From Enoplolaimus lenunculus (taxonomy: Eukaryota > Nematoda > Enoplea > Enoplida > Thoracostomopsidae): a stretch of 64,000 nt of DNA. A model generated the notes under the pieces. It was not told the origin of the DNA, ran no database searches, and saw nothing but the letters and a program-made list of their open reading frames with translations. Of this stretch, positions 1 to 15,000 are shown one piece after another; within the stretch, counting starts at the first letter, position 1; each line of letters starts with the position of its first letter. The position numbers and the translations under genes were made by a program. The stretch spans positions 62,001 to 126,000 of the forward strand of contig JASANG010003493.1 of the NCBI GenBank assembly GCA_030248215.1, in the 5' to 3' direction.

Positions 1-3000
1 CCCGGCATCGTCTTGGTTGTCGCGGAAACAGAAACCTTTTGCTTATTACAATGCAGGTATGTTGAATAACGTTAAACTGTCAAAAATATAAAGATTCATC
101 CATCTAAAGCTATGCCACTAACACTACCGTCTGGATAATGTTAATGGCGCAGCCGGGGGAGGGTGAGAATTGGGTGTCAAACCCCTTTGTGATATTTGTG
201 TAAAGTATTAATGAACTTTTTCAGTTGGCGACACATGAAACTTCGTTCGATATATTTATGCAACGTCATCCTTTACAGAAAGCCCTGCTTTTAGACGTTG
301 GATTGTAGTTTAGCAAATCGGAAGAGTTTTTGAAAAATATTTCAAAGAGAAAATACAAAATGTTTCATATTTGCAATTTCAGAAAATGAAGGCATACGAT
401 TTGGCGACGTGAGCGACGCTAATCATTTTAAGCTTCTTCAAACGAACGGGAATTCAATTCTGATTGGAGCAAGGTATCCCCTTTGCAAATTGGCATTCCA
501 TTAAAGTGTCCGTTGCGGATATACAAATTACTCAGGGGGGAAGCGATGTATAATGTTGAACAAAGCTCACTTGCTATGTGAGCAAGAAACCAAACGCAAT
601 TTTACGACTGAATGTTAATAAACAAAATTTTGGTTTTAATTCCTGATAGGAAATGAGGCCAATGTAAAGAGCAGGGGCGGAACAGTATTATAAGCAAATT
701 CCTAAGCGTAAGCCTAAGCCTAAGCCTAAGCGTAAGAATGAGCACATTCCTAAGCCTAAGCCTAAGCATAAGCCAAGCAAAAAAATTTGTCTAAAGCTTA
801 AGTTTTATATTCTATTCTAGTCGCACAGAAAAGCGTTCCGTCCCTGATGTTTACATGGGCCGGAAACGGTATGGATTTCAACTGCATCCGCCAGTGTTCA
901 CTGCTAATAACTGCTGGATTATGTCCTCAGCGATTGGGGCAAATTGTTTGGTTTAGAACTGTTTTTCCATTGCAACTCAGCTACACTATTTGACAAAGGG
1001 ATATTTCAAAATAAGACCATTTTTACTCAAAACACCGGCTTTTAAGATAACCAAAATAGACTTTCTTACAGCATCAGGGTGCCGCTATAGTTTTGATGAC
1101 ATTCTGTGCCGTACGTAACTGTCGCGTGCCTTCCGTCGCCATACCACACCGCACGTTTACTGCCGTATGGCAAGCATATTGATTTGTAAACAAAAATTTT
1201 TTGACGTGGGGCGCAATCCGGCGCCAACATTACAGATGCTGGAAAAGTATTTCAGCGTTCGCCTTGCTTGAATTTGTGCGAGAAACCGTTTAAAAGACAG
1301 TGCTAAGTTGCCGTCTAAAAACGCCAGATTGATGTGCCACAAAACATGTTTATATTTCAGAAATGCAGTATACAACCTGTCAGCGGCGGATCTTAAGATT
1401 CAAACGGTATGTTAATGCCCATCGAGGGCTTGGTCACGAGAATGGCCGGCCAATGTTTCTTTAACGGGCGTAACAGTAGATTAAGCGTATTCCTAAGCCT
1501 AAGCCTAAGGAAAAAATATAATCAAGAATCTAAACTTACTCTTTTATGGACCGACCAGAAACCTGGACGCCCTAGCCGAATGGCCGCAGTAGATCTCTCA
1601 GAAAAGTTGTTAGAAGCTGAAGCTTAACTGGTATTATATAAAGAATAACAGTTGTCTTTTGAAATTAATTGAAGAAATCTTGATGCAAAATTTATTTTAT
1701 TACTCTTGTATTTGTTATTTTTTCAGTCAATTATTTGGCCATCGTCTGAAAAAGATCGAATTCAATGTGAAATGAAGGGCAAAACACTGGTGAGTTCAAG
1801 TAGTTAGTACCAGTCGTAGTGGAACTAGATGTATTGAGCGAAGCTCGAACACACGTAAGCAATTAAGCTAAGTTGCAAATTAGTTATTAGATAACTATTC
1901 ATTTATCTTTTTTGGAAGTTTTTAAACAATTTATTTAGATTCCTCGCACCCAAAAACCGTTCAGTAACGCTAATAATTAGTGAAATATTTAAAAAGCCCT
2001 AATTTAGGCTTATCAATTAAGCTAATATGCAAATTAGCTATTAGCTAACTGTTGAATTATCGGTTTTGAAGTTTTGTAGAACAATTTATTCAGATTCCTC
2101 CATCCAAAAATTCTTTATTGCCGAATTTAGATTGCATGTAACCATAATGATTTGTGAAATAATGTAAAAAAGCTAAAATTTTGAAACCCCAATGCGGGGT
2201 TAATAGCCCAGGATAATTGATTTTAAAACAAAAAGTTTAATCTGTTCGCCGGTACCTCAGTTTCTTTTCGGACGGACAAATGGACAGACGTACGGACGGA
2301 CGCACGGACATCCACCTTTCGATACCCAACTATGAAACATAAAACGCATCGCCAAACTCCGAGCTACGCTCAATAGTAAATCTAAGATTATGCAATTTAC
2401 ATTATTAACAGTGATATGAAATCTACCATGCCGCAGGGCTGCCAATGTTACTTTTTAGGGCCTTAACTATGGATTAAGCGCATTTCTAAGCCTAAGCCTA
2501 GCGTTGAAAACCGTTTAAACCTAAACCTAACTTAAGCTTAAATTGAAGTAAGAAATATAGTCTAAAATCTAAGTCTACTACTCTGCAATCTCGCCAGAAA
2601 ACGGGACGGCCCAAAGACTAACATGGGTCGTATTGACGATGATTTGTTTTCTACTGAAATCTTATTACCGGATACCGGTTGATGGGAGGTTCATTTTGAA
2701 CGATGGTACCCTCTTTTAATACATTGCTGTCACGAGCGCATAATATTGTGTACGCAATGCACATGTAAATATTGGTGAAATACTTATCAGCCAGGTCGCT
2801 CCCTGCATAAGCAAATCTAAATCCTGTTTAACAACATTTTAGTTTATTAGGGTCGGTTTGTTTACAAAATTGTTCCCTGGAAAATTCAATTTCTATTCAT
2901 TGCTATTTTTTTAAATATTCCAGGTCGAATGCCAGAACTACATTAGAATTTTGGCTTTGGACGCAAAGGTTGGCAGTGTATTAGTCTGCGGAACGAACGC

Positions 3001-6000
3001 ATTCGCACCAAAATGTCGAAGATATATTCTCACGGTATGTTACTTAAGAAACTTTTTAAAGCTTCATATTGCTTTAAATATTTTTTATATCATATCCACG
3101 TTATTATATATTTATATTTATAGTAGAGATGGCACGGAGCCTGATACCGGTCACGATGCCGCTGTATTGTCTGAAAATTTGAAAAATCACAACAAATTAC
3201 TGTACATGGCATTTCTTATTTTTTCACGGTTTGCTGTACACACTACACAATACATCGATTGTTTTTCCCACTGTTAGCCGCCATATACTTATTACGTATA
3301 TCGTAACTCGTGTTTATAGTTATCTTTACATGTTGCAACTTGGCTCCGGTGGGTTGCTGTCCTGACCCTGGGACAATTCTTATTTATAGGTGTATGATTT
3401 ATAGCGTTTATTTTATGTCCAGTCCCTATGTATATTTTGAAAATGTTTTGTGGTATGTTGTTAGGATCGGTCTTTAAACGAGCTTATAGCTTAAACGTAC
3501 GTTTTCGGAACAATTTAATTCAAGAATTCGACAAGCATAGAAACTTTAATCAGGCTCTGTTATATATCATCATGATATTTTCACTGGTGAAGTATAATAT
3601 TTATTATAATTAATTACGCCGGGTCTTTACCGATAGGTGGGACGATGGGGCTGAGCCCAAGCTCCACTTGTCTCATTTTCTTGATAACTTTTAGCCCGAC
3701 TTGTATATCACGCCAAATTCCCGGTAATGCCTTGTATGTCTTTTTTGCCTTGAGCTGGCGACGTAAAAATTCGGTTTATGTGATTTCAGGACGGTCACTA
3801 TACAATGATGCAAGAATTTGACGGGGCTGGCCTTGTACCGTATGACCCGGAGTATAATTCAACGTCTGTTTATGTTTCGGCAACCGAAGAACTGTTTACT
3901 GGAACAGTTGCAGATTTTGCTGGCGTTGATTCCTTGATTTATCGCAAACAACTCGGAAGTAATCGGCAAGGACTGCGAACCGGGCAAAATGATCGCATTT
4001 CATTGAACGGTGGGTGATAGTTTGAAGGGGTTACAAATTCAGCAGGGGTCGAGGGATCAGCGTTTGCCACCATCCGGATATTTTTGCCTTTAGCCAAAAC
4101 ATTCACAATATTAATTTTTTTCGATGTCCGGCAAGCAATTTATGGGGTTTTGTAGCGTTCGCTAGCATTTACCAACATTTGCATGATGCCTAAAAATTGT
4201 TTTGAACTCTAAAACTGATGTTTTTTCGAACTTTAGTCCTTCCAGAAAAAACGGTATATATGTCGCAGACCAATCTGCTTTTCAGGCCAATTACTTATTG
4301 GTGCGCCAATCTGCTATTTCCTGTAATAGCAGTTTGGATTTGGACTAGGCTAAACTGCTTTTGAACTTATAGACCAATCAGATTTGATTATTTGAACAAA
4401 CGCATCACCGTAAATCAATCAGCGTTTGTTTTACGTCACTGTTGTTTTGCTAAATTTCACAATTGCTATTTAACTTAGGACAACCTGCTATTTGTTCATA
4501 ATCGTAGATTAGCCTTGGCGAATTGGTAATGCCCATGTATAGTGGACTACCCTACGATATATAGAACAAAACAGCACCAATAGTAGTGTAATGGTATGTT
4601 TACTCTGCTAAATAGTGATCTAAATATAAATGTAATGTAACTTGCAAACCATTATATATGAATAATGAATATAACTTACAATTTTATTATAAATTATGAC
4701 AAATCGAACAAGAGTTTATATGTGAATGACGGAATAAAACTAAAATCAATAATAAAACTGTTTTCTACCTGCTTTTCAGAGCCACAGTTTATCCATTCAT
4801 TCGCCGACCGCAACCACATATATTTTTGGTTCAGAGAGCACAATTTGTCACCAACAGACGATCGTAGAGCACCTCAATGTCATCTGAGCACTAACCGAAA
4901 CCAGTTGAGTTCTCGAGTTGCTCGAGTTTGTCGAAATGAATCTGTTGGAAGGCACAGTTCTGTTACTCGCGACCAATGGACAACGTTCTTGAAAGCGACA
5001 CTCAATTGTTCACTGCCTGGAGATTATCCGTTTTCGTTTGATCAACTGGGTAACAGGGTTACGATGTTTTATAAAGATGAAAATGTGGACGACCTCCGGC
5101 CATTCAACACCACCCCATCATACAACAGTTATAAAACAAATTAACAGTTTTTGAGCTATTTTTAAGTTATATTTCAGTATGTTTATATATATTTATCAGG
5201 GTGCAACCGGAATTACAATTTACCGGAACCGGAACCGGAACCGGAATTTGAAAATTTTACCGGAACCGGAACCGGAAAATGAAAAATGCATTTCACCAAA
5301 AATTTCATTTTAATCTTATTTTTTGCTCTATTATTTGTGACATAACCTTAGTCGAACATAGGTATTTATTTTATTTGTTGTATTTTAGATTTAGTGGCTT
5401 TCAAAAGAGATTCTTAAAAATTAGCAAAGTTAAGAAAACGGCCAAATTATAATACCAGAATTTTTAAATCCGGTAAAAATTTACCGGAACCGGAACCGGA
5501 ACCGGAAGGTGAAAAAATGCCGGAACCGGAATTCCGGTTGCACCCTGATATTTATGTTTATATATATTTATATATAAATATATATATACATATATATACA
5601 TATATATGTATATATGTATATATATGTATATATATGTATATATATGTATATATATGTCAGGGTGCAACCGGAATTACAATTTACCGGAACCGGAATTTGA
5701 AAATTTCACCGGAACCGGAACCGGAACCGGAAAGTGAAAAATGCATTTCACCAAAATTTCATTTTAATCTCATTTTTTGCTCTATTATTTGTGAAATATT
5801 TTATCTTCTAGCGATTTTTACTTATTCACTAAAGTATTAAACTCAGTTAACAAGAAGTGAATTTTGACTAGAAAAATTCGATGAACGGATAAAGTTTTAA
5901 TAGTCAATCTGTGAATATTGAAAGGAACGTAAGTGCTACACATGCAGCACAATGTTTAGTCAATCAGATGGATGTAATATTGAAGGCCGCAAAGTATAAT

Positions 6001-9000
6001 TTGAGCAAATTCTAAAAGAGAATGTAAAAGTTTTATGTTTCACAAACATTCCGTGAAAAAATTATTTGAAAAAATTATTTGAATTATTACCGATATTTTC
6101 AGAAGCTGTATCCGATATTATGACCGATGATTACGGAAGAGAGCTGGTTTACGCAGCGTTCAGCACTCCATACTCTTCGCTGGATGCGTCCGCGGTTTGC
6201 GTTTTTGATATGAGAACGCTTCGGTCAAATTTCGACGATGGTCCCTTTGCTGAGCCGTATTTGAGACCAAACGAGAATCGAGAGTTTTTCAATCGGATAA
6301 CATATGCTTATAAAAGGCCTGGGACGGTAAGTTTTTGCGTTGAGTTATTTAACCTCACAAGAAATAACTACGAATTTGAACAATTCTGCTTTTTATATAT
6401 CTTCAAAATCTTAAATATACTGAAAATTACTATTTTACATTTCAGTAAAAAAGCGTTTTAAGATATATTTTTCGTAATTTTGAAATTTGCTAAAATTTAT
6501 TAATGGGCCTTAATTTTTGGGTTTTAGTATATAATGGTATAATTTGAATGTTTTCAGTGCACGACAGACAATAAATTGTTAACAGAAGATGCAGTCCGAT
6601 TCGCAGTTCAATATCCGTTAATGCTCAACAGCGTTCCAAATCATTTCAGCGAACCAATTATATCATTGGAAGGCAAAAAGTGTGCTTGTTGTCAAAGTCT
6701 TAAGACTTATATTACTGCAATATTGTTATATTTTGAAAATGAAATTCGTATTATATATATACATTTATACACATTATTATATATAAATAGATAGATAGAT
6801 AGATAGATATTGGTCCGATTTTATACAACCAGACCGCCGTTTTATATTAAGTATATATGTTTTGGCTTCCAAATGTTGACTCGTGTAAAGATCGGGAGCG
6901 GAACGTTTCTATGAGACTGCAATAAAGTAAGCTGAATTTTTAGACTAGTTTTTATGGTCTAGGCTTAGGCTTAAAAATATGCTCATTCTTACGCTTAGGT
7001 TTAGGCTTAGGCTTTGGCTTAGGCTTAAGAATATGCTTATAATACTGTTCTACCGCTGTTCTTTACATTGGCCCAAATGTTTAAGACATATGCCGTTTTG
7101 CTATAATGTCAGCCACGTGTTTACCTTATTTGGAAACCTATTACTCTACTGAATTTCATCCAGAACAACAGTGAGCGTAATATTTTATAAGCCATAAAGT
7201 GTCTTAGTTGCCTATGTTTGTTTGCAAACTTATCGCTAAACTCGCGAAATAAAACACAACCAATATTGAAGTATTGATTGCTATTTCTAGGAACACATTT
7301 TCTACGATCTATGTTGATCAAATCACTGGAGTTGATGGAAGAAATTATGATGTTATATTCATTGGAACAGGTACAATTTACCTCATTTTATGCTGTTATA
7401 TTTTACTCCCTTTGTCGGATTTAAAACAGTTGGTCTTAATGAAATATAACGATATTTGTTGTGTTTGGGATACGGAAAACAGGTTTAAAACCGGAAATTG
7501 CCCGGAACAGGAATGGAATTATTTCAGGGCGTTCTGTATATACTGGTTGATTTATACGCAGTTTCTTGGTTTGCATCTTATATTTAAAGTCCAATGTTTC
7601 GTACAGGGGCGTACCAGTAGTATTTGCATATTCCTAAGCGTAAGCCAAAGTCAAAGCCTAACCCTAAGCCTTAGCCTAAAACGTGAAAGTGAGCTTATAC
7701 ATAAGGCCTAAGCGTAATGCTAAGCAAAAAATAATCTAAAGCTTAAGCTTACTCTATTACAGTCCCAATGAAAAAGGTTCCGCACCTGATCTTTACATGT
7801 GTTGATTTTATCAACTGAAATCGTGAAGACATAGTTTTCACTGTGTTTGACACACGGGAGACATGGAGTTAAATGTATATGTAAAGATTTGGTTTAGTGG
7901 TCAGCGTCAGGAACTTTTAAACCTTTTCACTATAACTGACAATCAGGACGTATTCCATTCGTTTCAAAACGCACCTGTTTAGGATTCTGAAAAAAATTTT
8001 ATTTAACCAAATTTGCTTAAATATTTTTCAGTATTTGGTGAGATTCACAAAATGGTTCGCATTCCATCTCACCATTACTTTCCTGCATCGTACAACTCCG
8101 CTTCAACACACTTCCTTGAAACAATGAGAATTTTCCCACGCTTGGCAACTGTCAATGTAGGCAACCACAAATTTTCCCACGCTATCAGAAATATAGCAGT
8201 GTCTAGACGTGATGGCACCAGCCACATGCGTGAGAACACATCATTGCCTCAATTAATAGTGACCAGCGACCATACCGTTGTCGCCTTACCTTTAGCTCGG
8301 TGTAAAGTTGACATAAAAGGTACCGAAAGTGAACGATGTGCAAATTGCGTTGCCCTACAAGATCCGTATTGCGCTTGGGATTTGAGGACCAGCACGTGTA
8401 CAGAAAAACGTTGGAAGTGAGCCAATAGCTTCATGCCAATTTTATTGCAAATGTAGAAATGTTCTAATTTCATGCATCATGTGAGCCAGGGGCTCAACTC
8501 TCTACCGGAAAAAATTTTGACCCTCTAGAAAAATTTCAGACTTGCTTGCAAATCATCGCAAACCCTTGCATGCCGATTCTAAAAAATATTGCAGCCATCC
8601 GCTAGTAAGGTGAGCTACCTACGGGCTTGGTATCATAACCGAAAATTCGTAATTTTATATAAGTAGGAAATTGCGTGGAGCGTAACAGTTGAAGGTAAAA
8701 TTGATTGCTGCCGACCGTTGGGGTGAAACTAACCGTTGGGTGAAACTAACCGTTGGGGTGAAACCAACCGTTGGGTGAAACTAACCGTTGGGGTGAAACT
8801 AACCGTTGGGTGAAACTAACCGTTGGGGTGAAACCAACCGTTGGGGTGAAACCAACCGTTGGGGTGAAACCAAGCGTTGGGGTGAAACCAAGCGTTGGGG
8901 TGAAACCAACCGTTGGGGTGAAACCAACCGTTGGAGTGAAACCAACCGTTGGGATGAAACCAAGCGTTGGCGTGAAACCAACCGTTGGGGTGAAACCAAC

Positions 9001-12000
9001 CGTTGGGGTGAAACCAACCGTTGCGGTGAAATCAACCGTTGGGGTGAAACCAAGCGTTGGGGTGAAACCAACCGTTGGGGTGAAACCAACCGTTGGGTGA
9101 AACCAACCGTTGGGGTGAAATCAACCGTTAGGGTGAAACCAACCGTTGGAGTGAAACCAACCGTTAGGGTGAAACCAACCGTTGGGGTGAAACCAACCGT
9201 TGGGGTGAAACCAAGCGTTGGGGTGAAACCAAGCGTTGGGGTGAAACCAACCGTTGGGGTGAAACCAACCGTTGGAGTGAAACCAACCGTTGGGATGAAA
9301 CCAAGCGTTGGCGTGAAACCAACCGTTGGGGTGAAACCAACCGTTGGGGTGAAACCAACCGTTGCGGTGAAATCAACCGTTGGGGTGAAACCAAGCGTTG
9401 GGGTGAAACCAACCGTTAGGGTGAAACCAAGCGTTGGGGTGAAACCAACCGTTGGGGTGAAACCAACCGTTGGGTGAAACCAACCGTTGGGGTGAAATCA
9501 ACCGTTGGGGTTAAACCAACCGTTGGGATGAACCCGACCGTAAAGCCCTATAAAGTGTACCTATAGAGTTATAATCGTACAAAATTACTTAGCTAACGGG
9601 TAAAAAGTGCTGAACCAAAATGGAAAATTTCGTGCACTTTCTGTAAGGAGTTTTTTGACCGTAACTACTGAAGGCCACGCTTGTATGGCAAATCCTTTGG
9701 CACAGATATTGCCGACAGACCAGGATACCAGTGTAAAAAATTTAAACGAAATAGGTCTGAATTACTTGAGTACCAACATGCAAACTAAACTGAAAATACG
9801 CACTTGAGAAGCGCGAACCATATATATGAACACTATCGTGTTCATATGATTTGAAATTCTGCTTAATGTTCAAAGAAAACTCCTAATTTTTCAATTTTTG
9901 TTCCCGTAAAACACAAAACATTATCCTTAAAAACCAATTTGTTTCGTTTTTGTACAAGCGAACGGAACCAAAATTGAAAAATTAGGGGCTTTTTAAAACA
10001 TTACGTAGCACATTTCAAATTTTCAAACCAGTAACTGTTGCGCTATATTTGTCGTCCGGCGCCGTCCGTCAACGTCCGTCAAAATACGCTATCGTGCGGG
10101 AGCGATTCACGCACGACACCGTACGGTGATGGCAAGCAACGGACGGAGCTGGACGGTAACGGACGTCATCAAAAGTATAGCGCCGCCCTAATTGATTGCG
10201 TTTGTAAACAATATTTTTTCAGCATCATTATTTATGTCTCGGTAGGTACGCGTTAATTTTTCGACTTAAAGTGGTACTGTTTCTTTTTGCACTTTAGGGC
10301 GGCGCTATATTTTTTAAATGTCATCCGACGCCGTCCGTCGCCGTCCGTTACCATGCGGTATCGTAGACGTATTGTTTACGTACGATACGGCACGGTGTCG
10401 AACGATGACGGACGCCGGCGGACTCTGCCGCACAAGCGCCACCCTAATTGATTACGCGTTAATTTTTCGCCTTAAAATGGTACTGTTTCTTTTTGCATTT
10501 TAGGGCGGCGACTATATTTTTTAAATGCCACCCGCCGCCTTCCGCCCAGCCGTCCGTTACCATGCGGTATCGTAGACGTATTGTTTACGTACGATACGGC
10601 ACGGTGTCGAACGATGACGGACGCCGGCGGACTCTGCCGCACAAGCGCCACCCTAACTGTACATATCAATGAAAAGAGTATATTTGAACTGGACGCTTCG
10701 TTCGTTAGCATCCTCGTTCGAAAATATGTACCAGTCTCACTATTACATTAAAAGGTAACCCTTGTCAAACGAACCATTATATTGCAGCGTTTGGTTGACT
10801 GATCGTTTTGTGCAAAATATTTCAACGGGGCGTTCAAATAAGTGTGGTTAGTTTTAATCAAAATGTATCTAAAAACGGTGTAATTTTTAAAATACATATG
10901 TTTATTTTCGTTTATTTTTTATTATTCTTTTTTTTTGTTTCAACAATTTATATTTACATACTGTACATTGTTGCAAACTTCTGCAATAATCAAAATGTAT
11001 CTAAAAACGGTGTAATTTTTAAAATACATATGTTTATTTTCGTTTATTTTTTATTATTCGTTTTTTGTTTTTTGTTTCAACAATTTATATTTACATACTG
11101 TACATTGTTGCAAACTTCTGCAATGAAATTGATAATTTTGTTTTGTCAGGAAACACAACTGATTGCAACTGTGATTCTGAAGTTATCAGAGATGTTTAGT
11201 TTTTTTATGTACCTGTACGAAACTATATATACAAAAGATAACATTGAGCTTATTCTTGCAAGCTTTCTATATACTTGAAACATAAGAATTTCGCGGCTGA
11301 GCCGGCATTTTTGGTTCGAAACTTACCTTTTTGCTTGTTTCAAGGACTGTTTCATGAAGCGAACATGAGTGGAAGATATTCATCAGAAGGTAAAGGAACT
11401 TGGTGTTATAATGCGTGTATGAACACATTGTATATATTTACTTGTCATAGTACAGCAAACCAAGACTGAAATCGGCCCAAGTCAAGTTATTTTAAGTCAG
11501 AACAGCCAAGCGGTATACACTGTAAATTCCCAATGAGTTGATTAATCAGCTTACAGAGAGCATTAGGTATTATTAACAAAATAATTGTCTTACACTGTAA
11601 ATTCCAGTGAGTTGATTAATTAACTCAGATGGGAAGTTACTTATTTCGGAGTTGATAACAGTAAACTTTAACTCATACTGAGTTGACTTGATCTTCACTG
11701 TGAGTTGAGTTGACTCCGGGAGAGTTGATTAATCAAATCACAATGAGGTGAATCAACTCTGAATTATGAGTTCTGATAGTCCTAACTCAGACTGAGTGAT
11801 TCAACTCTTTCTGAGTTAAAACCAGCTCACTCTAATTCACAGTGTATATTCAAGAAATATTGCCTGAAATTTAAGGCAATTATGTCTTAATACGGACTCC
11901 AGACATATAATGTTTTGAATTCCAGACTTTTTTCTTAAATTTTTCAGAAATATGGATTTGAAATTTTTCAGACTTAAAAGTCTGTAATTTAGGACTTTGT

Positions 12001-15000
12001 TTGATGAATGATTAACACAAATATTTGTGAAATATAAGACAAATATTTTTGAAATGTGACAAATTTGGCTGAAATACAAGACAAAGATTTTCCAGGAAAA
12101 CTACTAAATACCAGACATTTACGTTTTGAAATTTTCAAAAAGTAGGAGTCTTAAAATCATAAGACAATTTATTTTGTATGCACTGGTCGTTTCTGAGTTA
12201 TTAAAATAACAGTAAATATTAACTCACTCTAGGAATTTACAGTTTAATGTCTTCAATAGTTAACAGTCTGGCATCAGAAAGACTACTGCACTATGTTTTG
12301 ATAGAAATGTGCATATAAACGTTTAGTTTACGTCTTGATTTCGTTTGTACTCGAAACCAAATCAGCTCACCCATGAAAATAGTTAAGACACAGGTTGCTC
12401 TATATGTCGCTGTCACCCCACGTTGCCCCATCAGTTGATGGTCACCAAGGTATAAGCTTCTTTCATTCCGAAAAATTTGGACGAACGAGAGGGGCATCTT
12501 CATACTTTTAGTTGTTATATAAATTTTAACAAAAACAAGTTAATGTGTTTGTCTGCGAAACTCGTAATAAGTTCGTCTTATTTGCTCTGTTGTATTAACG
12601 GAATCACTGAATTTGAACACAGCTCACAAGTAAATCGCTATGGTTAATCTCCACTACTGTAGTGACACGAATAAGAGGGGGTGGATAATAAGAAGGGGTG
12701 GGGTCCCCATTTTTAGTCCCAATCAATAGGAGTCCGTATCAATAAGTGTCCGTAAACATATAGAGTCCTTAAACCGTAATTAGAGTACATAAATGTCAAT
12801 TATTCCTAATTGTAGCACATAATTGACTAGAGGACCAAATAAACTTGAGTTCGAAACTTTAAAGCGTACTTAAGCTTTGAAAGTACCATTCCAAAGTATA
12901 ACCTTGCATTATCGCTCAAGCTTTTGATGCAAGGCAAAAAACGTTTAATTCAACGAATAGTTGCAATACCGGATATATCTGATTAAAAATAAATAACCAT
13001 CCGTAACCGAATAACAAAGGATGGTAAACTCTGGAGACGCCAAATAAATATCAGTCCCCCCTCTTATTCGGGTCACTACAGTACTTAATAACATTATATC
13101 CAGGGGCGGTCACAGAGCGCGGGCGATCCCCCTTCGAAATTTGTCGCAGTTAAATTTTTAGAAGAAAAATAAAGTGATGCTAACTTCAAAAAACATGAAC
13201 CGTTTTTGAGCGGCTTAATAAAACCTAAAAGAACCCCCGACGAAAAATCCTTGTACCGCCAATGATTATATAACCCTTACTGCAGTTTTAATGGATTTAC
13301 TGTACGATGTTTAACGAAAACTTTTAAATAATAATTATTAGAATTGAACCCAACTTACTCGTTGTTGCATTTTAATGTTTTCAGGATACAACAGCTACAA
13401 ACCAAAACATAACAAATGCAATTGTGAATTCAAAGAGTTCGATAATTACGGGTTAACACATAATGAGTTAACGTTGAAAAACAACGAAAAAGATGCAGCA
13501 GGTAAGGATGAGATAGGATAATCATTTATTGCAATGAATATATATATATGTACACTGTATAAAATGGGGAGTCAAATTGACTCTCTCGGAAACAGGCTTT
13601 TCCAGACTACACAAACGGAGTCAAATTTGACTCCGCCAGAGTCAAATTCGATTCACTGTTGACTCTGACGGAGTCAAATTTGGCTCAGTTTGTGTAGTCA
13701 GAAAAAGCCTGCTTCCGAGAGAGTTAATTTGACTACGCATTTTTTACAGTGTATGTATATATACGTATATATACATACATATATATTCATACATACAGTA
13801 ATTACTAGACTGCAGGTAAAAATATTGCTAATTTTACTTATTATTGCGCTCTACTCAGTAAGGAGCATCGCGGGGCCCATGTATTGATCAAGGGCGGGCC
13901 GTTTTTCCGCGGGACTGCAATAGAGAAAGCTTAAGCTTTAGGCTATTTTTGCTTAGGCTTAGCGTTATATATAGGCTTATCCTTAAGCTTAGGCTTAGAC
14001 TTCGGCTTAAAAATATGCATATACTACTGTATTACTAAAGAGGAAAAAAAAAAAACCCCCAAAAAAAAAACCAAAAACAAAAAAAAAACCCAAATTCACC
14101 CAGACCAACCAAAAAAAAAAAAAAAACTACAAAAACCAACCTTGCGGCTGTGTTATTTACACTGGCCGCCAGCTGGTAGCTCGTACAACTTCTGAACTAA
14201 AGGTTTGGTTGTAATTTAATTTTAATGATTATTACCATAACACATGATTCTTGCCCGTGCTTTGCAAATGCAACTTAATTAATAATTAATTGAGCATTTT
14301 CTTTCAGATTCCACATCAGCGAATTTCGAAGCAACAGCTCATTTTGCTGCCCTTTATGGTTCCGATACACTACTGGTTTGTATCGTGCTAACATTCTTGC
14401 TATCTGGTGGCATAGGCTTTTCTGCGGGTTATATAACCAGCGCATACAATCTATGCCGACGTTCAAAGCGATCCAAAGTGAACATTGCATACATTCCGCG
14501 ATTGAATGGCACAGTTGGTTGTAACGGTTGCACGACACCGAACGCAGCGAACATGCTCACCGGTTCGAGCTCACTTCGACACAAATACATTTTGAACGAT
14601 CGTATTAATGCAGTTGCCTCAAAACACTTTTCTAATTCGATGTGGATTCAAAAACTATTTCGCCGTATTAATTCAATCCTTAAATTAGAGTCTGCTCCAT
14701 CATCCCGACCAATTACAATATCTGCAACCTCAAACTCATCTTGCCTTACTGTGATTGACGCATACAATTGTCCTCCACCGTTTTCTTACAGCGAAACGTC
14801 CCCTAGTTTTACCACAGACAATGGCGCCGGGACACGGTTCATGGACGAAACGTACCACCCTGTGTATTATTCTCCCAGATCATCGACGGTGACACCGGAC
14901 TCTGCCGCTCATCAATATAGCTCAGGCGGTAGTAACCTAAGTCTTACCCAGAGCTTTACTACTTTACCGAAAAATTTTCAGGTTTGTCGTAAGACCTATA

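Noticed and set aside
8771-9477. Long open frames of repeated WGETNR or VGVKPT units
   Set aside because: They arise from the 18-bp minisatellite and exist on both strands; they sit in a semaphorin intron with no splice or start support.
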